A stretch of DNA of 64,000 nt from Dasypus novemcinctus. Lineage: Eukaryota > Chordata > Mammalia > Cingulata > Dasypodidae. Within the stretch, counting starts at the first letter, position 1, and each line of letters opens with the position of its first letter. Location of the stretch: contig NC_080698.1 in NCBI RefSeq assembly GCF_030445035.2, positions 2,363,501-2,427,500 of the forward strand. Reading direction: 5' to 3'. Below the pieces are notes generated by a model. That model saw only the letters and a program-made list of their open reading frames with translations. It was not told the origin of the DNA and did no database searches. Positions 11,151-22,990 of this stretch are shown piece by piece. The translations under genes were made by a program, and so were the position numbers.

Positions 11151-11804
11151 TCTGTATGAGTTTGCTGAGGGACCCTGCAAACAAGGGACAAGTGGAAAGC
11201 CAAAGGTATAACTTTGCTTCTAGAGACTTAAGAGCCCACTCCAGAACTCTCTGGAAAAGAGGACTGGAGAGCGGGCTGTAGGCCAACAACAAGAAAGATG
11301 TCTTTCTTCCCTGAGCTCAAGACAAAGCTGTCCAACAGCCAAGCACTCAAGACTGAACGGACGAGAGTGCCAGGTGCACAGGACTGAAGAATAGAGGAGT
11401 GGTGTCCTTACTCCTCCAGCTGCCAGGAAACGAGAGGAAGAAGGAAGCAGAGCCTGGAGGAGAAAGAGGCCAGTGGCCTCCTCCCATGCAGGGTGCTGAG
11501 AAGTATAGTGAGGTGCATCTGTGAGCTTGGGTTGAAAAGGTACTTGAGGACCAAGTAGGCAATAATCTGAGGCAAAATGGGCTGACAGCAAAAAAAAACA
11601 GAACCCAAATTACAAGGACGGTAAAAAAATAGATTGGTCAGTTTAACATCAGTGGCATCTATAAGGGATAATGGAAGGTCTAAGTACAGACCATGCACAG
11701 TCTTTGAACAAAGAATTTTAATCTTGTTTGTACACACCTGAAAAAATCAATTATCATCAGCACTGTCACCAAGAAAAAACTGAACAAGCACTAGACAAGC
11801 GCCT
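11151..11804. other. Unique DNA, no gene seen
   Basis: Moderately AT-rich. I see no repeat family, exon or regulatory motif that I can support. Confidence 0.4.
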
Positions 11805-12040
11805 GTTTTAATTTCCAGCTGCTAAAACGACTGCCACTCAATGAGTTGGCTTAAGCGATGGGAATTCGTTGGCTCCCGGTTTTGAGGCTGGGAGAAGGCC
11901 ACACTCAAGGTGTCAGCGAGGCGATGCTTTCTCCCTGACGGCTGGGGCGTTCCGGGGTGGGCTGCCAGGGTCCTCGGTCCTTGGCTCTCCCATCACATGG
12001 CAGTGACCACCTGCTAGGTCCTCTTTTCTCCATCTGCCTT
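11805..12040 (-). mobile_element. Partial ERVL/MaLR-type LTR
   Basis: The plus strand begins TGTTTTAATTTCCAGCTGCT and continues with GAGTTGGCTTAAGCGATGGG, GGTTTTGAGGCTGGGAGAAGG, AAGGTGTCAGCGAGGCGATG and CATCACATGGCAGTG. It parallels the well-bounded copy at 35117-35553. The matching part stops near 12040, so only one end of the LTR is recognisable here. Confidence 0.7.
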
Positions 12041-12279
12041 CTCTCTGGTCGTAACCCGTTAATCAAAGTTCTGTTCAGATTTCACCCCTCCCATGAGGCT
12101 CCCCCAGCCATCCGCACAAGTGGTATCTTCCCCCCACCGACCCCTGGACCCAAGCACCACAGCTTGAGCTGCTCACATGCAGTCCTGTCTCTGAACTCCG
12201 TGATGACAGAGACCAAAACCGTACCACACATAGCCTTAGCCAGGGCCCTGTGCACAACGGGTGATCTCACCTTGTGTGG

Positions 12280-12840
12280 GAGTTGGTTTTGGCATCAGAA
12301 GGTCTCACTCATCAGTCTGGCTTTGGCTGCAGAAAATAGAATCCTTTCTGGCTGGGTTGAGCAAGCATGAACGATACAGGTATTCATGGCTTAGAGGATC
12401 ACCAAAAGCACTCAACAAACAGGCTGAGCTTTCAGAAAGGATTCCCAAAGCCACAGGAGAACCTGGGCCAGCGTAAGAGCTGCTGCGTCTCCTGCAGTCA
12501 AGGAGCCATTGGTGCAGAACCAAATCATCCTCACCACAGTCGGAGACCGCCACGCCTGCCGTGGTCCACACCATCCACAGCATGCCCACCCACACGCGCC
12601 CTGCCTCTCGGCCTCCTCAAAGATGGTGGCTGGACCCTGGCACCAAGACAAATGGTTCACAGGAGTGCCTGGCATCAGAAAGAGCAGGAGTAGGGTGCAT
12701 CCAACAGGCTGGCCCTAAATCCCATCCAGAACTCAACTTGCAAGGGAGTCTGGGAACGTAGTTCTTGGCTTTCCTGCGTCAGTAAGAGGAGACGACACCA
12801 GGATAAGGATGGAACGGCAGTTGAGGACCAGCCCACCGTA
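12280..12840. repeat. Ancient interspersed repeat, class uncertain
   Basis: The opening (GGCTTTGGCTGCAGAAAATA followed by TCTGGCTGGGTTGAGCAAG) and a later block (ATCCAGAACTCAACTTGC, then AAGGGAGTCTGGGAACGTAG) resemble a mammal-wide repeat that I cannot name. Related openings occur at about 29560 and 48595. It has no coding capacity. Confidence 0.4.
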
Positions 12841-13120
12841 TCTACCGCAAACCTGTGAGTGTGTTCACCTTACCTCTGAGCTGAACTCCAGAGCCACACA
12901 GTTGAATGGTCTGTTGTGCCTGATATTTTAGAATCAGTTTTCATGGCCACCATTCACCTTAACTTCTGTCAAATAATTAATAGTCTGTGATCTGCAAATG
13001 AACCTCTCAATACGCTAAGACCCTATGTCCCAAACTGTAGTGGAAAAAACCATTACAGTATTGGTTGAAATGTTTTTATTATTATGTTATTCAAAATATC
13101 TACAAACTTAGAAACAGCTA
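12841..13120. other. AT-rich unique DNA
   Basis: Nothing recognisable. It leads directly into a short SINE. Confidence 0.4.
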
Positions 13121-13194
13121 TGGGGGATCGGGCGTAGCTTCACATATATGAGGAGCGAGGTTCAATCCCTGGTACCGCTGTAAAAAAAAAAAAA
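13121..13194 (+). mobile_element. Short DAS-type SINE monomer, internally deleted
   Basis: A GGGGGATCGGGCGTAGCT head is followed almost at once by a B box, GGTTCAATCCCTGG, and a 13-A tail. The usual A-box to B-box spacer (compare 30556-30644) is largely missing. The flanking AGCTA is duplicated on both sides, which supports retroposition. Confidence 0.8.
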
Positions 13195-14460
13195 GCTAAG
13201 AGATGAAATTCTCATGTTACGAAATTGAAAAATACACTATAAAAACTAATTTGCAAATTAAATACAAGCAAAACTCTTAACTGAATGAAATTCAAACTAA
13301 CATTTCTTTAGTGTGATTAATGGCGTTATTTTGTTCAAGGTAAATCACCCATGTTGGGCCGAATGGCCGGAAAACGCATTTGCACGTTTCATATCTCATG
13401 TGCTAATGGCCTGATGCTTTTGACTCTGAGCAGGGTGGGCCATTGTTTCCATCACTGTCAGTATCATTATCATTATTTTTCCTTTTTAACAACAAACTCG
13501 TGTTTAACCACTGATTTTTAATGGGCCAGTCAACTTAATGGTGCACGCAAAAAGAGAGGTCTGAAAATTCTAAAGCACCATTGAATGAGAACTTCTTTGG
13601 AGCGTAACGACCAACGCCCTCACCGGTCCCGAGTGGTGGAAGGCTGGTTTGTAGGTGGAGGTGGCCCGTGCCGCCCAGGACTGGCACGAGGGAGGCGCAG
13701 AGCCCACAAAGCAGGCGCTTTGCGCTTCCAGACGCTCTCGAGACCTCGCGCAGGGTGGCGCCTCCGCCCGCCCACCTGTGTGAACCGCTGGGCCTCCCAT
13801 TCTAGGGGTTTGCTCGGCCTTTCCTTGATCAAGCTCATTAAACATAAGTGTAAACTAGCACGGGGCCTGATCATGATCGTTCCTATGATTAAAGGAGCTC
13901 TTCCCTGAAAATCAACAAGAACAAGATAGGAAACTCAGCAGAAAAAAAATGGCAAAGACTAGGAGCAGGCAATTCAAATAAGTGGAGGTAGGCTGGCCAG
14001 GAAGCATGCAAACCGATGCTCACACTGACACAGTAATGCAACTACCAATTAAAATCATTAAGTGATGCTACTTTACAGCCATGAAACTGACTAAACTGAA
14101 ATAAAAAGTTAAAAATAAAATGAAGCAAGATCAGTAAAACAAGACAGGGGCCCTGCCTGAACTGGCAATTAATAAAAGAGGTTTATGATTAATTCAACTG
14201 TCTCCACTGAGATCCAAAAAAAAAGCATGAAGACTAAGAGGATGCATTCATGATGAAATTTGAAAATAGAATCAATGGGATTGGGTGATAGATTGAATGT
14301 GAAGGTAAGATTTTTTTAAAGTTATTTAACACTAAATCCCAGCATCTTGATATTAAATTGGTTCAGCCTAGATGACGTTTACAGGAGAGGAGAATACAGG
14401 AAAGGATTAAATTAAGGGAGGAAGGGAGTGAAATTAAGAGTTCTGTTTTAATTGAGGGCC
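13195..14460. other. Unique AT-rich DNA with a possible conserved element
   Basis: No gene. Between about 13290 and 13560 the sequence has the texture of a conserved noncoding element, with CATTTGCAC, CCATTGTTTCC and TTTAATGGGCC motifs and almost no CpG decay. From 13600 to 13800 it is GC-rich. From 13910 to 14460 it is plain A-rich sequence. Confidence 0.4.
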
Positions 14461-15695
14461 AGGGGATCATCTAAATAGAAACGTGGAACAAATGCAACAA
14501 AAGCTTATTAACTTTACTGAGCAGCAACTCAGATGACTCTGCTCCATGAGGTGATTCAGGGAAACTGGCTCCTTCCATTTTCCCTCCACCATCCCAAAGG
14601 TGCCCTCTGCTGAACGGTCAGAGCCAGGTTTCCACGCTGTCTGTACCCAGCTGTGGGAAGGAGACACGAGAGGAGAGGAGGCTTTTCTTTAAGGGCTGGA
14701 GAGTAAGCAAAAGTTATAGACACCACTTCTGCTCACAGACTGTCGGGGCGATCTTGGCCAGCCCCCAGAACTGGCCATGCTTTGTCCTGAGGGTGGCTGG
14801 AAGCCCGGGGCCTGACCACAGCTCTCCCGGTCTGAAAGAAGAGGACGACAAGTGTGTATACCGGTGGAGCTTAAGCCAAGCATGCAGGTAACATGTAGGC
14901 AGGTAACACAGACGGAGGAGGCAGCAAGGATGAGGCGAGCCTTCGGGTACCCTGCACCTAAGCCTGGGCAGAGCAGGAATCCAAAACGGAGATGGGAAAC
15001 GAGCAGAGATGCGGAAGGGGCAGTGGCCAGCCCCCACCCTGGGAGGATTGCCCCGCGCGTGGGCCAGGAGCTCACAGACACCCCAGCTTCCCGCCCCCCA
15101 GGGCCGGTCAAGGGCACGGAGCCCTGGGTGACCACAGGGCTGGCCGCCCCTAACTCCCCCGCGTTGCTGCCTCCCCTACTAGAGCGTCCAGGCTGGCTTC
15201 CCAGGGCCCCCCACGCCGGGGACCGAGCGGCCTCCCACTGGGCTACACGTGTGGGGCCCTGGCCGCAGACCAGGGGATTTATTGCAAGCCTCGGGGGCCT
15301 GTATCTCCAGGGCGCGTCACCCCGCCGTCCCGCCTGCTCCGTGACCGATGGGACTGCTGCCTAGATTTACTGCCCCACTAGACTACACCACCACCTCCCC
15401 GCCCACCCAAAAAAACCTCACCAGACACTCCACTTCTGAGAAAATAAATAAAATCTGCATCTCTGATAACGAGGTCGGGAAGTGTTTTATTTTCACGCGT
15501 TTGCCCTGCACCTTCACGGGTGCCACCCATGAATCCTCAGTCTTGACGCCACGTTAAAAGCGCAGGCCAGGCGACTGGGGCCTCCTGGGGGACCCAAGAG
15601 TCCAGGGGGCGATGGTGGTGAGCCAGGAGCTCGGGGCCCCCACCCCACAATCCAGTGAGGAGTAAAGGAGGGCTGGAACTCCCAGCAGGCCACAG
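14461..15695. other. Unique DNA becoming GC-rich, no gene
   Basis: Frames around 14689-15364 on both strands reflect high GC content. I found no domain, splice pattern or repeat that I can name. A lone AATAAATAAA at about 15441 is not linked to any gene. Confidence 0.4.
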
Positions 15696-15830
15696 CACGC
15701 TGAGGGCAGTGGAGTGCAGGGGCCAGTGTCCAGCAGGGTCATGGACATGCTGAGGACAGTGGACTGGAGACGCCTGTGTCCAGCAGGGCCGCGGACACGC
15801 TGAGGCGCAGTGGCCTGCGTGTGGACCTGT
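15696..15830. repeat. 50-bp minisatellite, about 2.7 copies
   Basis: Units start at 15696, 15746 and 15796. Each opens CACGCTGAG or CATGCTGAG, continues with a CAGTGG block and ends with GTGTCCAGCAGGG followed by a GGA. A degenerate piece precedes the array. It lies 400 bp before the large minisatellite and is not related to it by sequence. Confidence 0.85.
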
Positions 15831-16248
15831 CACCCGGAGGCCGCGGGCAGTCCCTGAGGCCCTTGTCAACACGGGCCTGGACGCCAGGCGGTCACCTTAG
15901 AGCTGGCTTCACCGCGGAGAGCGGAAAAGGACCACGGGAAGGAGCAGAGTGAAAAACCAGCCTGACCGAGTGCCGGGCTGGGGCCAGCTCTGCTCACCCC
16001 ACTCTTGCAGAGCGCTGCCTGCACCGCCGTTCGAGTTCAGCTGCAGGAAAAGCAAGCTGCCTGCTTCACAGCTGAGGGCAGAGACTAAGAGAACTCGAGT
16101 CCCAGCCTGTTTTTGTGACACTGTGGGTGGTTTACGTTCTGGGGGTCAGGTAAGGGAAGAGGTGGGGGGAAGCGGGGGCAGCGTCAGGCAGTGAAGTCCC
16201 CGGGCCAGGGCCCCAGGGGCCTGTGGGAGGAGGGACCACAGAAGGGCT
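15831..16248. other. Unique DNA next to the minisatellite
   Basis: No gene or repeat recognised. GC-rich, ending in GAAGGGCTGGCCTAGCAGG, which already resembles the end of a repeat unit. Confidence 0.4.
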
Positions 16249-17975
16249 GGCCTAGCAGGCACATGGCCGCAGGGAGGACCGGGCTAGCAGGCACAGGACC
16301 TGAGGACCAGGCTAGCAGGCACATGGCCACAGGGAGGACCGGGCTAGCAGGTACATGGCCGCAGGGAGGACCAGGCTAGCAGGCACGTGACCTGAGGACC
16401 AGGCTAGCAGACACATGGCCTCAGGGAGGACCGGGCTAGCAGGCCAGGGAGGACCGGCCTAGCAGGCACATGGCCGCAGGGAGGACCGGGCTAGCAGGCA
16501 CATGGCCACAGGGAGGACCGGGCTAGCAGGTACATGGCCGCAGGGAGGACCAGGCTAGCAGGCACATGGCCGCAGGGAGGACCAGGCTAGCAGGCACATG
16601 GCCGCAGGGACGACCGGGCTAGCAGGCACATGACCTGAGGACCAGGCTAGCAGGCACATGGCCGCAGGGAGGACCAGGCTAGCAGGCACATGGCCGCAGG
16701 TACGACCAGGCTAGCAGGCACATGACCTGAGGACCAGGCTAGCAGACACATGGCCTCAGGGAGGACCAGGTTAGCAGGCCAAGGAGGACCGGCCTAGCAG
16801 GCACATGGCCGCAGGGAGGACCGGCCTAGCAGGCACATGGCCGCAGGGAGGACCAGGTTAGCAGGCCAAGGAGGACCGGCCTAGCAGGCACATGGCCGCA
16901 GGGAGGACCGGCCTAGCAGGCACATGGCCGCAGGGAGGACCGGCCTAGCAGGCACATGGCCTCAGGGAGGACCGGGCTAGCAGGCACATGGCCGCAGGGA
17001 TGACCGGGCTAGCAGGCACATGACCTGAGGACCAGGCTAGCAGGCACATGGCCGCAGGGAGGACCAGGCTAGCAGGTACATGGCCGCAGGGAGGACCGGC
17101 CTAGCAGGCACATGGCCGCAGGGAGGACCGGCCTAGCAGGCACATGGCCGCAGGGAGGACCGGCCTAGCAGGCACATGGCCTCAGGGAGGACCGGCCTAG
17201 CAGGCACATGGCCTCAGGGAGGACCGGGCTAGCAGGCACATGGCCGCAGGGACGACCGGGCTAGCAGGCACATGACCTGAGGACCAGGCTAGCAGGCACA
17301 TGGCCGCAGGGAGGACCAGGCTAGCAGGCACATGACCTGAGGACCAGGCTAGCAGGCACATGGCCTCAGGGAGGACCAGGTTAGCAGGCCAAGGAGGACC
17401 GGCCTAGCAGGCACATGGCCGCAGGGAGGACCGGCCTAGCAGGCACATGGCCGCAGGGAGGACCGGCCTAGCAGGCACATGGCCACAGGGAGGACCGGCC
17501 TAGCAGGCACATGGCCGCAGGGAGGACCAGGCTAGCAGGCACATGGCCTCAGGGAGGACCGGGCTAGCAGGCACATGGCCTCAGGGAGGACCGGGCTAGC
17601 AGGCACATGGCCGCAGGGAGGACCGGCCTAGCAGGCACATGGCCACAGGGAGGACCGGGCTAGCAGGTACATGGCCTGAGGACCAGGCTAGCAGGCACAT
17701 GGCCGCAGGGAAGACCGGGCTAGCAGGTACATGGCCTGAGGACCAGGCTAGCAGGCACATGGCCGCAGGGAGGACCGGGCTAGCAGGCACATGGCCGCAG
17801 GGAGGACCGGGCTAGCAGGCACATGGCCACAGGGAGGACCGGGCTAGCAGGCACATGGCTGCAGGGAGGACCAGCCTAGCAGGCACATGACCTGAGGACC
17901 AGGCTAGCAGGCACATGGCCGCAGGGAGGACCGGCCTAGCAGGCACATGGCCGCAGGGAGGACCGGGCTAGCAGA
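16249..17975. repeat. Large minisatellite of mixed 32/28/23-bp units
   Basis: Roughly 55 tandem units all end in a CTAGCAGG-type block. Three length classes are interspersed. A is 32 bp (CACATGGCCGCAGGGAGGAC plus CGGGCTAGCAGG), B is 28 bp (CACATGACCTGAGGACCAGG plus CTAGCAGG), and C is 23 bp (starting CCAAGGAGGACC). The order B then A(TCAGGG variant) then C recurs near 16384, 16722 and 17333, suggesting a higher-order unit. None of the lengths is a multiple of three, so open frames through it are chance. CTAG is very frequent here. Confidence 0.97.
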
Positions 17976-19804
17976 TGCACAGCCGCTGCAGCTTGGAAAG
18001 ATGCTTGGCTGCCGGGTAGAGCATGGTGGTCAGAGCAGGAGGAGGGTGAGAGCGGGTGCAGGAAGAAGGGGCGGGGGTGACTCCAGGCCAGCAGCAGCAG
18101 GGGCTGCGCGGTGGAGTGGGTGGGGAGGGCGCTGGCGCAGGCGCGGGCCTGAGGGGCAGAGTGCCGTGGCTGGGACCCGGGCCCTCCTCGGCCAGCTCCG
18201 TGGGAGGACACAAGGACAAGAAGAAGAGTAGGCGGGGCCTGCTGGGCCGGGCCAGGGTGCTGCCCGCTCTGATGTCACCAGGCAGAAGCCTGTAAAGTGA
18301 TGAGTACAATGAGAGTGAGGGCCCTGGCCCCCTCCCTGCACGGCGGCCTCCCGGCCTGGAGGGATGTGGGGGCGCTGCGAGGCCTCCGGGCGGCTGAGCT
18401 CGTGTCCAGCGCTGGGGCAGGGCGGCTGCGGGCAGGGGCAGCCCGCGGTGCAGCGGGGGCCAGGCCAGGGCTCTGGGAAGCCCCTCCTCGCCCCGGCACG
18501 CTGCGGTCCTGCTGGAGAAGGACTGAGGAAAGGGGGCTGAGCTCGAAGGAAACGGACTTGATTGCCTCTCGGCCTTGGGGGTCGCACAGCCCTGGGCCCG
18601 AGCCTGCCTGTGTGGGCTCCAGGACAGCAGCTGCCCGCCAGGCCCTGGAGCCACCTGCGAACGGGGGCTCTGAGCACCTGCCTCAGGCCTGAACGAGACA
18701 GCGCCCGGGCCCAGCGCGCAGCAGGCGCTCCACGAGCACTGGCGTCCCCTCGTCTTCTGCAATCAGCCTCCCTGCCGTGAAACTGCGTCTTCCGGGGACG
18801 TGCTCACGGAGGGGCAGCTCCGGCCCCTGCCCGCCTGCTCCGGCCAGCGTGCCCAGGAGTCCTCCCCGCCCCGCCCTCCAGCTTGGGCTGCGCCCCCCAG
18901 CCTGCCAGTGCGCCGCTCAGGACGCGGAGCTGACCGCCCATCTGGACACGTCCGTGCGACGTGTCGGGGCCTGTAAGCCTCCGCCTGCGCATCACCCCAT
19001 TTTTAAGAGGATGCACTGGCTCAGATCTGGGAAGGCTCCCCCGCGCGCTCAGCACCCCTCCCTAATTACACAGGCTCCCGGCGGCGTTATTGGAAGGGCC
19101 GGGCTCGGGCGGCCGAGGCGAGGCGTGGTGACCTCGGCGCTGGCCTCCCCGTGAGACACCCCCCCCGCCCTCTCCTTCTGTCCTCCAGCCCCTGACGGAG
19201 GCCCGGCTGGTACTGACGGATGGAGGGGCCGGGTGGAGGGGCAGGAGGAGCCCCCGGGCTCTGGCTCGAGGCCCCGCCACCTGCGATGCCCCCCTGCTCG
19301 GTGAGAGGTCTCCCAGGTCCATGCCCGGTCAGGAACACCGAGGAAACGTGGTGCTTACTGCAACCAGCAAAGGCACTGCATCTCGGCTGGGCCCTCCCTG
19401 TCCCCAGAGCCGGCAGCCCGCTGCCCAGGCCCGCGGAGAAGCCAGCGCACCCTCCTGGGAGCAGCAGCTGAAGCTTCCCAGGCGGTCAGGGAACACAGGC
19501 CGCAGGGAACGGCCCTCGGTCAGCAGGCGGAGAGGCGGCACCCAGCGCCACCCACCCAGACCCCTCCGCGGCTTGGCCACCGCGGCCACTTCCCCAGGAG
19601 GGGGCACTGGCGCCTCCATGCTGCCCCTGGAGCCAGATGCCCCTTGGGGAGGGCGACTCTGTAAAAAGCGTGGGTGGCCCAAAAACATGGTGTTTACTCA
19701 CCAGGCGGTGCTAGTGAATGGCTCATTTATCCTGAGAAGAGACGGGCCAGCTGAGTGGTTCAGGGTTTTAGAAACAGTCTAGTGGAGTCTGTTTAATGTG
19801 TTTC
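17976..19804. other. CpG-rich unique block, no gene proven
   Basis: High GC with many CpG dinucleotides, especially 18050-18500 and 18880-19150. GGCGGGGCC- and GGGGCGGGGGTG-type Sp1-like sites appear near 18070 and 18230. It could be a CpG island or CpG-rich DNA maintained by subtelomeric-type recombination. Long minus-strand frames (17968-18762, 18030-18677) have no recognisable domain and probably arise from base composition. A small MIR/L2 scrap is possible near 18710. Confidence 0.45.
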
Positions 19805-20275
19805 ACAATATTTTTAGTAATCTAGAGGCACATGTTCACTGCAGGAAATTAGAAAAATCAGGATCTTGTACATAAATGCTTGCACATGCTCATGGACGTT
19901 CGTTGCAGTATTGTTTGGGAGAGCAAATAGAAATAAATGTCCAGCAATGTGGGAACGGGTAAGTAAATTAAGGTATGCTTACAACGTGGGAAAGAGGCTC
20001 AGGATAGAGGAAGTGGAAGATGCAAGTTTAGAAGAATGTACAGCGTGATTCCTAAAGTGTAAAATGTAGGAATTACTTTAAACATTCTTATGCATTTACA
20101 AACACAGGAAAGGTTCTGGAAAGAAACAGCCCAAACCTATGTGTTACCTTCAGGAAAGGATTGCAAGGAACCAAAGGCACAGAAGGCTTTGTTTCAGCTT
20201 ATATATACATCTGTACTCTTTGAAATTCTCAAGTATTACTTTTCTAACTCAGAATAAAGAAAATGAAAAAAGTCC
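19805..20275 (+). mobile_element. L1M-type LINE 3' end
   Basis: Landmarks in plus orientation are GCACATGCTCATGGACGTTC, GTTGCAGTATTGTTTGGGAG, AATAAATGTCCAGCAATG and AAGTAAATTAAGGTATGC, then a long A-rich 3' part. These match the standard order of the L1M 3' region. No coding remains. Confidence 0.7.
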
Positions 20276-20427
20276 ACATGAGCAAGAAATAAATAAAAAC
20301 CCTATGTCAGGCCACCTCCTGGAGAGAGCGCTGGTTGTGTATGCCCTCCTGTTTCCATGTCGATTCAAATACAAAGGGCTTTTTCATTATACAGGTATGA
20401 TAGTCTTCATAACCTAAATTTATCTTT

Positions 20428-20767
20428 TTTTTTAAGATGTATTTTATGTATTTATTTCTCCTCACCCCCTTGTTGTTCACATTTGCTGTGTCCATTTGTT
20501 GTGTGCTGGTCTTCTTTGTAGAAGGCACCAGGAACCAAACCCAGGACCTCCCATGTGGGAGGGAAACACCTAATTGCTTGAGCTCCCTGCTTTGCTGTGT
20601 CTCTCATTATGTTTTCTTCCTTGTGTCTTTTGTTGCGTCAGCTTACCACACCTGCCCATCACATCAGCTCCCTATCTTGCTTGTCTTCTTTAGGAGGCCC
20701 CGGAAACTGAACGTGGGACCTCCCGTGTGGCAGGCGGGAGCTCAATCACTTGAGCCACATCCACTTC
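20428..20767 (-). mobile_element. DAS-type SINE (intermediate form)
   Basis: The plus strand starts with the T tail, then AAGATGTATTTTATGTATTT, and ends in a head complement CTTGAGCCACATCCACTTCC. It contains two head-like segments, each preceded by a CTTCTTTGTAG/CTTCTTTAGG block, so it is a dimer of a different subtype from 7520. Flanking duplications CCTAAATTTATCTTT (20413-20427) and CCTAAATTAATCTTT (20768-20782) differ at one base. Confidence 0.92.
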
Positions 20768-20831
20768 CCTAAATTAATCTTTAAATAGCATATTGTACAC
20801 ATTTTTCCATGTCAATAAGCAAACGATAGAT

Positions 20832-21225
20832 TTTTTTTTTTAAGATTTATTTATTTATTTCTCTCCGCCCCCCCCCCCACCCTGGTTGTCTGTTCTCTGT
20901 GTCTATTTGCTACGTCTTCTTTGTCTGCTTCTGTTGTTGTCAGCGGCACGGGAATCTGTGTTTCTTTTTGTTGCGTCATCTTCTTGTGTCAGCTCTCCGT
21001 GTGTGCAGCACCATTCCTGGGCAGGCTGAAATTTCTTTCATGCTGGGTGCCTCTCCTTACGGGGCGCACTCCTTGTGCGAGGGGCTCCCCTACGTGGGGA
21101 CACCCCTGCGTGGCACGGCACTCCTTGTGTGCATCAGCACTGTGCATGGGCCAGCTCCACACAGGTCAGGAGGCCTCCCATGTGGTAGACGGACCCCTAA
21201 CCACTGGGCCAAGTCCGCCGCGCCC
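20832..21225 (-). mobile_element. DAS-type SINE (long form)
   Basis: T tail, AAGATTTATTTATTTATTTC, a C-rich run, then the standard body (TCCTGGGCAGGCTG, CAGCTCCACACAGGTCAGG) and the ACTGGGCCAAGTCCGC head complement. TSDs are AACGATAGAT (20822-20831) and AACAATAGAT (21226-21235). It sits 64 bp from the previous SINE, inside the same L1M fragment. Confidence 0.93.
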
Positions 21226-21540
21226 AACAATAGATCTTCAAGGACCCCCGCCTAGCGCCGCATGCATGTACTGTGTTGAGTTAAGCAGTCCTCTGTTGGT
21301 GGACGTTTATTTAGATTCTCTTTTTTTTTTTTTGCAAATGAAGACAGCATTGTGGTGAACATCCTTGTTGCTAGATTGTTGCATGTAATCATAATTATTT
21401 CCTAAGAACAAATTCCTAGAAGTACGGTTGTTGGCTGAAAGGGTATGTACAGTTTAAGATTCTTAATAAGTGTTATCGAATTGCCCTCCAGAACGCTTGG
21501 AAGGTCTACAGTCCCTTTATGCACAAAACTCTAAAAACTG

Positions 21541-22894
21541 GAAATGTTTCCCTAAGTTTAGCATCGAAACTCATTCGGTGGCAAACGCTGCCCTGAACTG
21601 CCATGGGCTGTTTAAAGTCTCTATTTATCCCCCTTGGCGTGATACTGGACCCCGCACTGCGCACGCGTAAATGCGCTTGATCGTGGGTCGCTGCCCCTGG
21701 CCCTGCAGGGAGTGTCTACAACACCCAGTGTGGGCACCAAGTGCTTTTCAAAAACCTGAAAACCTCCAAATTCCAAAACCTTCTGGCCCCAAGGGTTTCA
21801 GACAAAGGCTTGTGGACCCGTGTCCATTCACACTCCCCCAGTAGGGCCTGAGTGGCCATCGTGTGCTCACCAGTACTTGATTTTTAAGGTCGCTTTGATT
21901 TTTTGCTAATCTGCTTGATTGTTTCCTTTCGTGGAGGAACCGGGGCTTGAGCCGAGACCTCATCCGCGGGAAGCAGGTGCTCCCCTAACCAGATCTTTAA
22001 AGAGCCCAAGACGGGGCCCTTCTCCAGCTCTCGGACCGTCTGCGCGTCCCCGCGCCTGGCCTGCGGCGCTCTGGCCCCGCGCCCGCTCACTGCAGCCTCC
22101 CGGCCGCTCGGTGCTGCCAGCCCTGCAGGACGTGGACCAGGCCTCCTGGGTCTCCCTCCACCATCCCTGGAGCCCGTCACCCTTCGCCTCCCATCTCCGG
22201 CCCTCGCTTCCGGCAGGGGGTCCCTCTTCTAACGGCGGTCACTGACAGGAGGGAGGGGCTCACGCAGGCGGCAGGGCCTGGCGACGCTGCTCTTTGCCGG
22301 GAGGCGCAGGACCCGATGGTGGGCGCTGGCCAGGGCGCGTCTGGTGAAGCCTGGCCCGGAGGCGACCCACCCGGCCAGAGCCATCCTGCCCTCGGGGCTC
22401 TCTTTCCTACCACTGTCAATGCCTCCATCAACATGACCATGAAATCAGAGCTAGAACCGTCGAGGGGAACCGTCCCTGCTCCGCCAGGCTGTCCCCGCAG
22501 CTCTCCTGGTACCCTTTGGGTCAGAAGGCTGCAGGAAACCCAGGTGAGCTGGCTCAAGGGGTCACTTGAGGGCGCAAACAGAAGGCGAGGTGTGCGGGGA
22601 CAGGGCGCCGACATTCAGACTGCGTGGCTGCCCCTGACCCCAGGGCTGGTGGTCCTCAGAGCGCCGCTCAGGCCGGTGGGGGACTCTGAAGCTGGCGAGA
22701 GCCCCTGAGCGCTGGAGCAGCTGCAGCCCACGCGGACGGCAGCCACCGAGGGCACAGGGCTGGCACGGGGACCACAGAAGCAGCCCTGGGAAGCCGGCCG
22801 AGGGGACACGCAGGTCATCCTGTGGACAGTCTCCTCCAGCTCTGCCTAGTCCACGTGATCGATGGGCCCAGAGAGGGCCTCCAGCACCTCTGAA
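21541..22894. other. GC-rich unique DNA, no gene seen
   Basis: CpG-moderate sequence between 21950 and 22820. Frames of 100-145 codons occur on both strands with no recognisable domain. Confidence 0.4.
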
Positions 22895-22990
22895 AAGCTG
22901 CAGAACTTTCTGGGCCTCAGTTTCTTGTCTGGGAATTGTTAGGGTCCAGATCGATCATGACAAGCGCTCCATGACTGTGAGCCCCTGCTG
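22895..22990 (+). mobile_element. Possible MIR fragment
   Basis: TTTCTGGGCCTCAGTTTCTT followed by GTCTGGGAATTGTTAGGGT resembles the MIR block that reads CCTCAGTTTCCTCATCTGTAA. Short and diverged, so only a weak call. Confidence 0.4.

Larger units (their letters stand above)
20330..21540 (-). mobile_element. L1M-type LINE fragment, interrupted by two SINEs
   Basis: After removing the SINEs at 20428-20767 and 20832-21225, the plus strand reads as an L1M complement: ACACATTTTTCCATGTCAAT, CTGTTGGTGGACGTTTATTT, GTGGTGAACATCCTTG, AACAAATTCCTAGAAGTACG and GAATTGCCCTCCAGAACG. This orientation is opposite to the neighbouring fragment at 19805-20275. Confidence 0.75.

Noticed and set aside
16249..17975. 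CRISPR array
   Set aside because: The units are contiguous with no unique spacers, and the setting is a mammalian genome.
17968..18762. 264-codon minus-strand open frame
   Set aside because: Composition-driven: overlapping frames exist on both strands, its end runs into the minisatellite, and there is no conserved motif.
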